From IMG/VR virus record IMGVR_UViG_3300032291_002962, positions 1 to 33,644 of that record: DNA of 33,644 nt. The stretch is one strand, 5' to 3'. The position numbers and the translations under genes are program-made. The notes below the pieces were generated by a model. The model searched no databases. It was not told the DNA's origin and saw only the letters and a list, made by a program, of their open reading frames with translations. This DNA comes from a virus. This document shows positions 3,898 to 10,672 of the stretch, in pieces; position 1 is the stretch's first letter; each line of letters opens with the position of its first letter.

Positions 3898-4167
3898 TTA
3901 ATCCCAAACTTCTTCGTAAGTTTTTTCAAAAATATCTGGTTTACATGGATAAAATTCTCCATTTACTCCTTTGATGATGAAGTCACCTACATTAGCTGTC
4001 ATATCACCTTCAAGAGTCTCTATTGTGATTTTACCGTTAGGATTTCCTTCTTCTGGTGAAGTTTTTGTTCTGATTGGCGTTTTCATAAATTTAGCTATTT
4101 CACCTGAATTTGTTCCGTCCCATTGAATTGCTTCAATTACAACTGGCTTCTTTCTGTACATTCCCAT
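3898..4167 (-). CDS. Phage protein with MYRKKPVxIEAIQW motif
   Basis: About 90 residues beginning MGMYRKKPVVIEAIQW, a widespread N-terminal motif in small phage proteins of unknown role. The C-terminal half (GDFIIKGVNGEFYPCKPDIF) matches the usual end of that family, which in many members reads GDyIikG.nGE.ypckpdiF. I place the start at 4167, two bases past the upstream gene's TAA (4169-4171); ATG 4161 is equally possible. A longer frame to 4242 would overlap the neighbour by 74 nt and lacks the family's start. Last gene of the 7336-3898 operon. Probably a small soluble protein, function unknown. Confidence 0.8.
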   Translation of the reverse strand: MGMYRKKPVVIEAIQWDGTNSGEIAKFMKTPIRTKTSPEEGNPNGKITIETLEGDMTANVGDFIIKGVNGEFYPCKPDIFEKTYEEVWD

Positions 4168-4168
4168 A

Positions 4169-4582
4169 TTAGAACGTAACTGAGAAGATTTCTTTAATGA
4201 TTGTAGTACTTGGATCAAAGTCTTTATCCAATTGCTTAGCAACAGATAATTCTAATGATGCTCCGTTTTTAATCTCTACCCATAATTCTTTTACGAATTT
4301 TGAAGATACTACTTGATTTTTGTCGTTTCTCTCTACTGTAAATACAGCTACTTTTGTTTGTCTGTTCATATTGTTTGAATTTATTATTGCTTGTGATAGT
4401 AAAGTGTAGTCACTTCCGTTACTGTAAGTTAAACCGCTTCCTCCTGTAAGAGGCATTGTCCAATTTCCGTCATGGTATGTATTAACTGTGCCATTACAAT
4501 TTGTTGTAAGGGTTGTTGATGCATTACTTAGGCTAGTTCCTACTGCTTGACTATATCCTAGTAAATTTGTTTTATCGTTCAT
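4169..4582 (-). CDS. Hypothetical protein (137 aa)
   Basis: No family recognised. The N-terminal half is rich in Ser, Thr, Asn and Gly (about residues 8-65), with short motifs such as NCNGTVNTYHDGNW. The C-terminal half is more mixed, with alternating hydrophobic residues (KVAVFTVERND, FVKELWVEIKNG) that suggest beta strands, followed by a helix. There is no signal peptide or membrane segment. It lies 4 nt after queC and directly before the MYRKKP-type gene, so it is probably co-transcribed with the DNA-modification genes. The composition recalls a small structural or decoration protein, but that is only a guess. Confidence 0.7.
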   Translation of the reverse strand: MNDKTNLLGYSQAVGTSLSNASTTLTTNCNGTVNTYHDGNWTMPLTGGSGLTYSNGSDYTLLSQAIINSNNMNRQTKVAVFTVERNDKNQVVSSKFVKELWVEIKNGASLELSVAKQLDKDFDPSTTIIKEIFSVTF

Positions 4583-4586
4583 ACTT

Positions 4587-5465
4587 TTATTTGTTATGAT
4601 TATCTAATACTTTTGTTACTTCTGCTACTACATGTTCCCATGTTACTGGTCCTGTTTCGTCTGCATAAGGTGCTGGATCTTTTCTTCCTAATTTGATAAA
4701 TGCTTCTACTCTTTCAACTGATGAAGCTGATTTGTAGTCTGAGTACCATTTACCTGGTGTTGTATCTCCCAATGTTTCATAAGGGATAAAGATTGGCTTA
4801 TAAGAAGTATTAGTTCTTGAATATACTTCATCAAAATCCAGTCCTAATTCGTTACACAGCACTTCTCCGTCTTGTAAAATTGTAAATTTATTACCTTCCA
4901 TATATGGAGTAAAATAACCTACTCTTTCAGCATCCCAATTACCTACTCTAAAAGCATGATCATCAGCATCTCGAAAGGTTTCAGTGCAGTCCGGATAAAT
5001 TTGATGATCGCCACTGTGTACACCTAAAGCAATATCACAAGTCTCTCCTGTACGATTTGCAACTGATAAAGCTACTGCTTGAGTAATAGAAGCAAATATT
5101 TTGTTTCTGTTAGGAACAACAGTTGCTTTCATATTATCTTCTGCATAGTGACCTTCTGGTACATCTTCACCTCCTGTTACCAGGGCCGAATCTAATAGAT
5201 CAACTAATCCGTCTAGTTTGATTTGACGATAAGTTACTCCAGGGAATGAATCCCCATGAATTTGTATACTACTTTTAACTTCACCATTAATATAATCTAC
5301 TAATGATTGAGCTCTCTCTAGCTCTACTCTATGTTTTTGACCATAGTCAAAGCTAATAGCCGTAACTGTGTCATACTCTTTTAGACATCTAAGTAATAAA
5401 GTGCTGCTATCCATGCCCCCACTCAGTGAAAGGACTACATGTTTCTTATTTTTGTTCTCCTTCAT
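4587..5465 (-). CDS. queC: QueC-like 7-cyano-7-deazaguanine synthase
   Basis: QueC converts 7-carboxy-7-deazaguanine to preQ0 using ATP and ammonia. The PP-loop SGGMDSS follows the first strand, then FDYGQKHRVE (family DYGQRH), VPNRNKIF (family VPxRN) and GVHSGDHQIYPDC (family G...YPDC). At about 290 residues it is longer than typical QueC (about 220-230), with extra sequence near GGEDVPEGHYAED and at the C terminus. The zinc-binding cysteine cluster expected before the final RREAF-like helix is absent: the region reads SDYKSASSVERVEAF. Start 5465 gives MKENKNKKHVV; ATG 5489 is also possible. It overlaps the upstream gene and shares an operon with a DpdA-like gene, which supports a DNA-modification role. 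Confidence 0.88.
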   Translation of the reverse strand: MKENKNKKHVVLSLSGGMDSSTLLLRCLKEYDTVTAISFDYGQKHRVELERAQSLVDYINGEVKSSIQIHGDSFPGVTYRQIKLDGLVDLLDSALVTGGEDVPEGHYAEDNMKATVVPNRNKIFASITQAVALSVANRTGETCDIALGVHSGDHQIYPDCTETFRDADDHAFRVGNWDAERVGYFTPYMEGNKFTILQDGEVLCNELGLDFDEVYSRTNTSYKPIFIPYETLGDTTPGKWYSDYKSASSVERVEAFIKLGRKDPAPYADETGPVTWEHVVAEVTKVLDNHNK

Positions 5466-5769
5466 ATACTTTTTTTCCAAAATATTCATCTAAAAATTCT
5501 CTACGATACAAATGTACTGTCCCTTTGTAAGCAGGATTTTCAATATGTCTTTCGTGGATAGTTTCTTTAAGCTTTACAGCAACATTATTTACTTCTGCTC
5601 CTAATTGTTTCCCTGCTGCTCTGCCTAAATAGTCATAAAGCGACATCATGTAAGGTTTTTGTCCCATAACTGGTTCTTTAATTAAATTGATAATACCTAG
5701 CACATTTTCTTTTGTAAAAATTGAACTAGGAGATGATTTTACTAATAGTGATACTAATTTTTTGTCCAT
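5446..5769 (-). CDS. Hypothetical protein (107 aa) in 7-deazaguanine operon
   Basis: Not recognised. The protein is soluble and mostly helical in appearance, with a basic N terminus (MDKKLVSLLVKSSPSS), a central segment MSLYDYLGRAAGKQLGAEVN and a charged C terminus (YRREFLDEYFGKKV). No signal peptide or cysteine motif. Its 3' end overlaps queC, and its start overlaps the small gene 5754-5906, so translation is probably coupled through the operon. It may be a partner of the modification enzymes, but nothing in the sequence proves it. Confidence 0.7.
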   Translation of the reverse strand: MDKKLVSLLVKSSPSSIFTKENVLGIINLIKEPVMGQKPYMMSLYDYLGRAAGKQLGAEVNNVAVKLKETIHERHIENPAYKGTVHLYRREFLDEYFGKKVYEGEQK

Positions 5770-5906
5770 AACTTTAATTTATTTTTTATTTCAAATTTAA
5801 TATATGAAAAATATCCTGCTACTCCAACAAAAAGAGCAGAGAGGTTGAAAATGTGGGGATGATTTTCCCCACAAGTTCCACAAATATGATTTATAACTTC
5901 GGTCAT
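5754..5906 (-). CDS. Small CxxC/His membrane protein (50 aa)
   Basis: A 50-codon frame from ATG 5906 to TAG 5754. The N terminus holds a compact metal-binding-like motif, HICGTCGENHPH (residues 7-18). A hydrophobic segment follows (LSALFVGVAGYFSYI), then a basic tail. It looks like a one-span membrane protein with a small zinc-ribbon-like head. The start overlaps the stop of the gene before it as ATGA, and the end overlaps the next gene by 16 nt. Such packing supports it as real coding sequence. Function unknown. Confidence 0.65.
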   Translation of the reverse strand: MTEVINHICGTCGENHPHIFNLSALFVGVAGYFSYIKFEIKNKLKLWTKN

Positions 5907-6043
5907 TTTTTTAATTTTTCTAATTTCCAAGGATGATAAATTATTTCAAAGGTTTCAGGATCAAATTGAGCCATTCTTTGATAGCTATACCCAAACCAAC
6001 TTAGTGGTCGGTTTATTAATTGTATTAAATAAAATTTTATCAT
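5903..6043 (-). CDS. Small hypothetical protein (46 aa)
   Basis: A 46-codon frame from ATG 6043 to TGA 5903, linked by ATGA overlaps to dpdA upstream (stop 6040-6042) and to the next small gene downstream. The product is basic and aromatic-rich: MIKFYLIQLINRPLSWFGY, then YQRMAQFDPETFEIIYHPWKL. The hydrophobic N terminus might bind membrane but is short for a clear span. No family recognised. The precise start/stop overlaps on both sides argue that it is translated. Confidence 0.6.
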   Translation of the reverse strand: MIKFYLIQLINRPLSWFGYSYQRMAQFDPETFEIIYHPWKLEKLKK

Positions 6044-6828
6044 TGGTTACAAAATTCTTTAAATTTATTTACATTGAATATAATATCTTCTAATTTAGTA
6101 TCCAAATCCATTTCCATAAATTCTTCAATCTTTTCTTTAGGTTTTTCTAATAAACCTGTTTCAGTATATCTTATACCTAAAGCACCACAAATAATTGGAT
6201 TTGAAGTATCAACTGAATTTATAACAGTAGGTATTGCATCTCTATAGAATGTAAATTCTTGTGGAGTAGAAGCTCCTAATAAGTGAATATAATGATGATC
6301 CTTAATTATATTTTGAGATAATAAAAATTGTATAAGTAATACTCTCCCAACAGATTGATTAGCTAAAACATTTTCTGATCCTCCTAATTCTTGATAAACA
6401 ACAGAGGAATGATTAAATGCAAAATGAGTATAACCTAAATCAACACATTGTTGGTATAATAAATGTATATCACTCACGGTTTTTCCTTGCAATACTACCA
6501 TTAATTTGGTACGCATCGGCATCTTATATTGTAACCAATGTTTAGCGTTTTTAGCCGTGATTGTTGAATCATTCCACTCGTCAGGAACAATGAAGATATC
6601 TGGTTTAATTAAATCAATTTTTTCAAGTAAATCTTGAGTAGTGTGAGTTACTCCTTCAAAAAGACCATTATCACAAATTATAAATCTGTCTCTTTCTCGG
6701 GCATCTAAAAAATATTGTCTGTAATCAGAGTATTTATCCAACAAGTGAGGTAAACAATACTCATAATCATTCCAATCTGAGCTGTATTCTAATAAACTGA
6801 TTGGTAATTCATGTGAAATTTTAATCAT
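6040..6828 (-). CDS. dpdA: DpdA-like tRNA-guanine-transglycosylase family protein
   Basis: A 262-residue protein of the phage DpdA type. These TGT-fold enzymes exchange guanine in DNA for a 7-deazaguanine base. Supporting segments are FIICDNGLFEG near residue 50, PDIFIVPDEWNDS near 75, KLMVVLQGKTVSD, a strand with YTHFAFNHSS, and LLGASTPQEF, which together follow the barrel order of the family. The classical tRNA-TGT zinc cysteines are not visible, consistent with DNA-directed members. Its start overlaps the previous gene by 8 nt and its stop overlaps the next as ATGA. With QueC downstream, the likely product is preQ0 or a derivative in phage DNA. QueD and QueE are not in this window. Confidence 0.8.
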   Translation of the reverse strand: MIKISHELPISLLEYSSDWNDYEYCLPHLLDKYSDYRQYFLDARERDRFIICDNGLFEGVTHTTQDLLEKIDLIKPDIFIVPDEWNDSTITAKNAKHWLQYKMPMRTKLMVVLQGKTVSDIHLLYQQCVDLGYTHFAFNHSSVVYQELGGSENVLANQSVGRVLLIQFLLSQNIIKDHHYIHLLGASTPQEFTFYRDAIPTVINSVDTSNPIICGALGIRYTETGLLEKPKEKIEEFMEMDLDTKLEDIIFNVNKFKEFCNQ

Positions 6829-7336
6829 AACGTGATTGTAAATGTTTTAATGATTTTGGTAAATAAAATTTATTGTAAGGGTATTTTTGTTGTAAGTGAA
6901 TGTACAACTCTTCTAGTGTACCATCAAATTCTCCCATTAGAGTTTTTACTTCATCTTTAGTAATTTTAAAATTTTTAGATAATTCAATAGCAATAGATTC
7001 TAGTCTATTATCTTCTTCTTTGTAGTGATCTTCTAATAAACGTTTTCTACGTGAACGAAGTAATGAAGTTTCCTCTACATATCGTCCCATATCATCTAAA
7101 CCAAATTTATTGTAAATTTTATTCATTTCATGCTCACACCACATAGCTTGATAGTTGTAGTGAGAGTAATCAAAATCACCATTTTTAATCCGGTCTAATA
7201 TAAAGGATTGTTTAGATAATGCAGGTTTTGGATCGTCATACATTCTCCACCACCTGTAAGGATTGTAATTTAGTTTGCGTAACTTTTTAAATTTTTTCTC
7301 TAATTGTTCTTGTGAGCAAGAAGGATTGTATATCAT
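6821..7336 (-). CDS. Hypothetical protein (171 aa), first gene of modification operon
   Basis: Not recognised. It is a charged, helical, soluble protein. Residues about 10-35 are very basic and aromatic (KKFKKLRKLNYNPYRWWRMY), the middle has a segment MWCEHEMNKIYNKFGLDD, and the C terminus ends with LPKSLKHLQSRYD. The basic, Trp-rich N terminus could bind nucleic acid. It starts just after a terminator hairpin (7367-7383) and a TTCGTACATTTAGG box. It therefore likely opens the operon running through dpdA and queC, and overlaps dpdA by 8 nt. Confidence 0.7.
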   Translation of the reverse strand: MIYNPSCSQEQLEKKFKKLRKLNYNPYRWWRMYDDPKPALSKQSFILDRIKNGDFDYSHYNYQAMWCEHEMNKIYNKFGLDDMGRYVEETSLLRSRRKRLLEDHYKEEDNRLESIAIELSKNFKITKDEVKTLMGEFDGTLEELYIHLQQKYPYNKFYLPKSLKHLQSRYD

Positions 7337-7366
7337 AACTTTTATTTTAATACCTAAATGTACGAA

Positions 7367-7383
7367 GGCTCCCTTAGGGAGCC
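7367..7383 (-). terminator. Probable terminator after spanin-like genes
   Basis: A perfect 7-bp hairpin ggctccc/gggagcc with a 3-nt loop, 4 nt after the stop of the gene at 7388. The trailing T tract on the minus strand is weak (TTCGTACATTT), so termination may be partial. The same GGCTCCC/GGGAGCC stem recurs at 20731-20747. Confidence 0.6.
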
Positions 7384-7387
7384 AAAT

Positions 7388-7789
7388 TTATTTTATAAGT
7401 AAGTACGAAGAAGTAAGTATACCTACAAATGTTCCTGCCTTCCAAAGGAATGACTTAACCTTTTGCCCTTTCAATTCCTTTTGTAGATCATCTGTTAGAT
7501 GTTCATACTGACCTATTTGTAATTCTTGTTGGTGGATGATGTATTGGTTGTTTTCATCTTTAGTATTTAGTAGATCAATGATAATATCTTTTTGTTCATC
7601 TCTTTCTTCTAACTTATTTACCACACTTGATAGTAAGTCTACCTCTTGCTTACATCCATCATAACGAACTAAATCCTTTGCTACTTGTCTTGCAATATTA
7701 GTTGGGATGCAAACCTTGGTTGTATCTGTTTGTGAAAAACAGTTCAAGCTCAGCATTAGAAAACTTATTAACAGTATTAACTTTTTCAT
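7388..7789 (-). CDS. Secreted protein with C-terminal membrane segment, spanin-like
   Basis: A 133-residue protein with a clear signal peptide (MKKLILLISFLMLSLNCFSQ) whose end is typical of Bacteroidota. A helical, charged middle (about residues 45-105, KLEERDEQKDIIIDLLN and similar) and a hydrophobic C terminus (TFVGILTSSYLLI) follow. LNC before FSQ could be a poor lipobox. It overlaps the upstream gene by about 90 nt in another frame and follows the holin and endolysin. The nested arrangement recalls Rz/Rz1-type spanin pairs that fuse inner and outer membranes. Two further Cys (about residues 27 and 46) might form a disulfide. The spanin assignment is inferred from context. Confidence 0.6.
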   Translation of the reverse strand: MKKLILLISFLMLSLNCFSQTDTTKVCIPTNIARQVAKDLVRYDGCKQEVDLLSSVVNKLEERDEQKDIIIDLLNTKDENNQYIIHQQELQIGQYEHLTDDLQKELKGQKVKSFLWKAGTFVGILTSSYLLIK

Positions 7790-8051
7790 CTGTTTGTTTT
7801 TTTACGATTGTTATTGTATTATTTATTTCGTGAATTTCTTTTGTAATAGAAACTACATTTTGTTTTACTGAATCGATCTTAGTATCGATTTGTTTATTAA
7901 CTACTTGGGCTGAGTCTACTTTGGTTTGAATAGCTTCTATTCTATCTTTGTAACCTTTTACATCAGTTTTAATTCCTCTTGTAGTGAATAAGTTATAACA
8001 AAGTAGTAATGCTATTACAACTAGTAATATGTTTTGTTTATTCTGTAACAT
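7698..8051 (-). CDS. Inner-membrane coiled-coil protein, i-spanin-like
   Basis: A 117-residue protein with an N-terminal membrane anchor (NILLVVIALLLCYNLFTT, about residues 7-24) and then a long predicted periplasmic coiled coil with repeated Ile/Val spacing and Thr/Lys (TKIDSVKQNVVSITKEIHEI, VKKQTDEKVNTVNKF). This matches the general design of inner-membrane spanins. Its start overlaps the holin's end by 14 nt, and its last 92 nt overlap the signal-peptide part of the next gene. Position in a holin-endolysin-spanin cassette supports a role in the last step of lysis. No sequence family was recognised. Confidence 0.62.
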   Translation of the reverse strand: MLQNKQNILLVVIALLLCYNLFTTRGIKTDVKGYKDRIEAIQTKVDSAQVVNKQIDTKIDSVKQNVVSITKEIHEINNTITIVKKQTDEKVNTVNKFSNAELELFFTNRYNQGLHPN

Positions 8052-8463
8052 CTCTTTCTCCTTTATGACGATCTAGTTTATCTAGGATCTTAATTACTAA
8101 TTCATTTTTAATTATTCCAACCATCGAAGCATTTTTTAGTATTGATATTAATTGGAATACCATGAAAGGTGCCATAATGGTTTCACTTAACCAGCTTGTT
8201 CCTTGAAATCCTTTTTCAATTGAAAGGATACAAGCAAGCATCAAAGTCCAGAACCCGAAAGTTTTTAGTACCTTAATTGCTTTACAAGTTTGAAATCCTT
8301 CTCTTTTTATACCTGCCCACACTCCAAAGAATCCATCTGCAAATATGATCAGTGCTACTGATAGAAATTGCTCAGCATTATCTGCTGTTAAATGTAGGAA
8401 ATATGTACCTATAAAGGCTAATACAGTTGACAATGATAATGTAAGTGTTAAGCTAGTTTTCAT
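8038..8463 (-). CDS. Phage holin
   Basis: A 141-residue membrane protein with at least three hydrophobic segments: about residues 5-25 (LTLSLSTVLAFIGTYFLHL), 32-50 (LSVALIIFADGFFGVWAGI) and 68-85 (FGFWTLMLACILSI). It ends in a charged tail. The segment FADGFFGVWAGIKREGFQT, followed by a conserved helix, resembles the holin family with a D..GV..A motif common in Bacteroidota and Firmicutes phages (phage_holin_4 type). Holins form the inner-membrane lesions that release the endolysin encoded 8 nt upstream. Confidence 0.82.
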   Translation of the reverse strand: MKTSLTLTLSLSTVLAFIGTYFLHLTADNAEQFLSVALIIFADGFFGVWAGIKREGFQTCKAIKVLKTFGFWTLMLACILSIEKGFQGTSWLSETIMAPFMVFQLISILKNASMVGIIKNELVIKILDKLDRHKGERDVTE

Positions 8464-8471
8464 CTTATACT

Positions 8472-9083
8472 CTATTTTACGTACTCGTAGTACTTTTTAG
8501 TTTTAGCATTTCGATCCTCCAAACCATGAGTACCACCATTAATTCTTTTTGTAAGAGCTAAGATAGCAGCATCGTTTACTCCTTGATCACAAATTGACCA
8601 AAGTTTATTTTTATCAAAAAAGAACATAGCTGATTCAAAAGAGTAAGTAGTTGCTACTAAATCAGGAGTAGTCATGATTTCTGGCTTTTTCAAGTAATCA
8701 GAAAATGCTTTGTAGTTTTCTTTTCCTGTTAATTGAAGAGCTCCTCTTCCTCTGAATTTGAAACCATCTCCTGAAGCTTCTGCTCCATTACCCATTCTAG
8801 AAGCGTAAACTCTATTAGCAATCTTTTCGGGTTGTCTAGCATATGATTCTTCTAAGTTACCTGGAAAGTATTTTCCAAAGATGCCTTGAAGACCTTCTGC
8901 TGAATAGTTAAGATTTTCTGAGAAGGCTTTAAATCCTCCTGTTTCGTGTGCTGTTTGAGCAAAGAAGTGTGCTGCTCTAACTGGGGTTAATTTATAAAAC
9001 TCCATTGCTTTTTTCATTGTACCTGGACCAAAAGCACCATCTGCTGTTACTCCGATTTTTTCTTGTAAACTTTTTAAACTCAT
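8472..9083 (-). CDS. Endolysin, GH19 (chitinase-like) muramidase
   Basis: A 203-residue cell-wall hydrolase. Residues 1-30 (SLKSLQEKIGVTADGAFGPGT) are a short peptidoglycan-binding-like repeat. The catalytic domain follows with AHFFAQTAHETGGFKAFSENLNY, where HETGGF carries the expected catalytic Glu, then FRGRGALQLTGKENY and KRINGGTHGLEDR, all hallmarks of phage GH19 lysozymes. There is no signal peptide, so export depends on the holin encoded next. A box with TATAAATA (9093-9109 region) lies immediately upstream, suggesting late expression. Confidence 0.92.
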   Translation of the reverse strand: MSLKSLQEKIGVTADGAFGPGTMKKAMEFYKLTPVRAAHFFAQTAHETGGFKAFSENLNYSAEGLQGIFGKYFPGNLEESYARQPEKIANRVYASRMGNGAEASGDGFKFRGRGALQLTGKENYKAFSDYLKKPEIMTTPDLVATTYSFESAMFFFDKNKLWSICDQGVNDAAILALTKRINGGTHGLEDRNAKTKKYYEYVK

Positions 9084-9093
9084 AATTTAATTT

Positions 9094-9109
9094 ATTTATA
9101 ATAAATATT
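9094..9109 (-). promoter_or_regulatory. Late-promoter-like box before endolysin
   Basis: The minus strand reads AATATTTATTATAAAT, continuing as TATAAATAAATTAAATTATG into the start codon. It contains a perfect T4 late-type TATAAATA and matches the boxes before the tail tube and the gene at 28103. The 9-nt spacing to ATG would give a very short leader. Confidence 0.5.
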
Positions 9110-9112
9110 TAA

Positions 9113-9553
9113 CTAAAAATCCTTATTTAATCCAATACAAAATGCTGATGTGGTTGTGCCGAATGCACTTTGATTGTTGTAAGTAACTATAAGGGATAAT
9201 CTATCTTTTATATCAAATGCATAGTTAACATCATACTCCATTGTAATGTCTTTTTTAAAATAGAACCACCCAATTCCTGCTGATACTGAAAATCCACTAT
9301 CTGTAACAATAGGGACTGTTGCAATAAGTTCTGAGAATAAGTACTTACTGTCTAGTGAATAATATCCAGTTGTAATTCCTAAGGCTGTTGTGTTGATGTA
9401 TTTACCTACTTCTAGGTTAACTCCCATTAGATTACTAAAATCATTAGCAGGTGAATCAAATGCTACATTTGGTGCAAGACACACATAGTATCTTGGTTGT
9501 GAATATCCTAGTGTAGACATTAAAAGTAATAATATTAGAATAATTTTTTTCAT
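9113..9553 (-). CDS. Outer-membrane beta-barrel-like protein
   Basis: A 146-residue protein with a signal peptide (MKKIILILLLLMSTLGYSQ). The mature part is made of short alternating strands rich in Tyr, Phe and Gly (YYVCLAPNVAF, GITTGYYSLD, FSVSAGIGWFYFKKD, LSLIVTYNNQ) and ends in the classic C-terminal aromatic signature (FCIGLNKDF). This fits a small 8-stranded outer-membrane barrel. Its start overlaps the previous stop as TAATG. A phage-encoded porin-like protein in the lysis region could mask a receptor or affect the outer membrane. The function is inferred. Confidence 0.7.
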   Translation of the reverse strand: MKKIILILLLLMSTLGYSQPRYYVCLAPNVAFDSPANDFSNLMGVNLEVGKYINTTALGITTGYYSLDSKYLFSELIATVPIVTDSGFSVSAGIGWFYFKKDITMEYDVNYAFDIKDRLSLIVTYNNQSAFGTTTSAFCIGLNKDF

Positions 9554-10257
9554 TATTTACGAGGTGTTGTTGGTTTTCTTGTTGTTGGTTTTCTTGCTAC
9601 TGGTTTTTTAATAGGAGTTTTTCTGGTTGGTTTTATAGGTAGTGGTTCTTTTTTAAATTGTGAGTAGATTAGTGATCCTCCAAGTACAAATGACATTGCA
9701 AGTACTCCTATCATAAAGTTTGAGAATTTAGTAAGTAGTTCAATCATTTTAACTGTTTCCTGTTTACCTACCTCAGTTTGTAGATCCATTAATGCATTAG
9801 TATCATCAAGTACGGGTGTGATTTTTTCGTTTAGTATTCCAGTCTTTAGTACACTATCAACATATTCCCTATCTGTAACTGCTTTTTCTAATAAAACATC
9901 AACTAATTCATCAACCTCATCCATTGCTTCTTGAGCATGATCTACAAGTTTAGCTTCATCCGGGGTTAGGTAAGTTGCTTTGTATGCAACCCAGCCTTCT
10001 TCAGTTTCTTTCTTTATTTTTTGAATCTCACCTCTATTAGCTAGAAGTTGTTCATAATTGACAACACTACTTGAAAAATTATCCTGAACTGTAGTTCCAT
10101 AGTAATCAAATCTATGAGAAATAAGTGGAACTGGTTTAAGTCTATCCTCAAGGATGGTTGTTGCTGATGCTCTAATTTGTTTTTCGACATATACTCCAAA
10201 TGATGCTACTATAACCACAATCCCTGTGAGTAAGTACATGAATGTATTGTTCTTCAT
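9553..10257 (-). CDS. Four-helix-bundle chemoreceptor-like membrane protein
   Basis: A 234-residue protein with two membrane spans, residues about 7-24 (MYLLTGIVVIVASFGVYV) and 177-195 (FMIGVLAMSFVLGGSLIY). The periplasmic region between them is helical and resembles the 4HB_MCP sensor domain (EEGWVAYKATYLTPDEAKLVD, AMDEVDELVDVLL, LMDLQTEVGK). The cytoplasmic part has no HAMP or signalling domain but a short Lys/Pro/Thr tail (KKPVARKPTTRKPTTPRK). It might act as a decoy or modulator of host chemoreceptors, or simply be an anchored coiled bundle. The family likeness is from memory and moderate. Confidence 0.65.
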   Translation of the reverse strand: MKNNTFMYLLTGIVVIVASFGVYVEKQIRASATTILEDRLKPVPLISHRFDYYGTTVQDNFSSSVVNYEQLLANRGEIQKIKKETEEGWVAYKATYLTPDEAKLVDHAQEAMDEVDELVDVLLEKAVTDREYVDSVLKTGILNEKITPVLDDTNALMDLQTEVGKQETVKMIELLTKFSNFMIGVLAMSFVLGGSLIYSQFKKEPLPIKPTRKTPIKKPVARKPTTRKPTTPRK

Positions 10258-10262
10258 AAAAT

Positions 10263-10655
10263 TTATTTTTTAGTAACTCTTGGTTTCCTAACTGGTGCTT
10301 TTCTTTTTGTAGGAGGAACCTTACCTGATTTAACACTACTGATAAAACCTGATGGGTCATCAGAGAACTTTGTACTCAATTTTATAACTCCTCCTAATAA
10401 TTCAGGAGAGTTTAAGCCTGCCATTCCATAAATAATTGCCTTATAGATAGGTTCTATAGCAAATTGCTCCAACATAAACCAAGCAATCATAGAGGTAAGC
10501 ATAGCTGCCAATATGTTGCTCACAGCTTGTGCTAGAGTCTTTTCTTCTGGGTTCTTTGATGTTACTAATCGTGCAATCATTCCTGCGGCTCCGATAAGCA
10601 GAACAACCCAGCCCCCATTTAAAAATAGAGGTATAAATTTGTCTAAACCATCCAT
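10263..10655 (-). CDS. Holin-like membrane protein with basic tail
   Basis: A 130-residue protein with hydrophobic helices at about residues 14-32 (GGWVVLLIGAAGMIARL) and 44-66 (AVSNILAAMLTSMIAWFML), a third amphipathic stretch, and a basic tail (PPTKRKAPVRKPRVTKK). The layout resembles LydA-type phage holins. The tail has the same Lys/Arg/Pro style as that of the neighbour at 9553-10257, which hints that the two work together. With the second holin at 8038-8463, this could be an antiholin or an auxiliary holin. Start 10655 gives MDGLDKFIPLF. No SD sequence; an A-rich leader is present. Confidence 0.6.
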   Translation of the reverse strand: MDGLDKFIPLFLNGGWVVLLIGAAGMIARLVTSKNPEEKTLAQAVSNILAAMLTSMIAWFMLEQFAIEPIYKAIIYGMAGLNSPELLGGVIKLSTKFSDDPSGFISSVKSGKVPPTKRKAPVRKPRVTKK

Positions 10656-10672
10656 AATACTATACTATAATA

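Noticed and set aside
3548-3901. Plus-strand 117-codon frame
   Set aside because: It is the complement of the lipoprotein gene and covers part of a tRNA; its Thr/Glu-Ser repeats mirror the VDS repeats of the minus strand.
4167-4242. Longer N terminus for the MYRKKP-type protein
   Set aside because: It would overlap the upstream gene by 74 nt and lacks the family's normal start.
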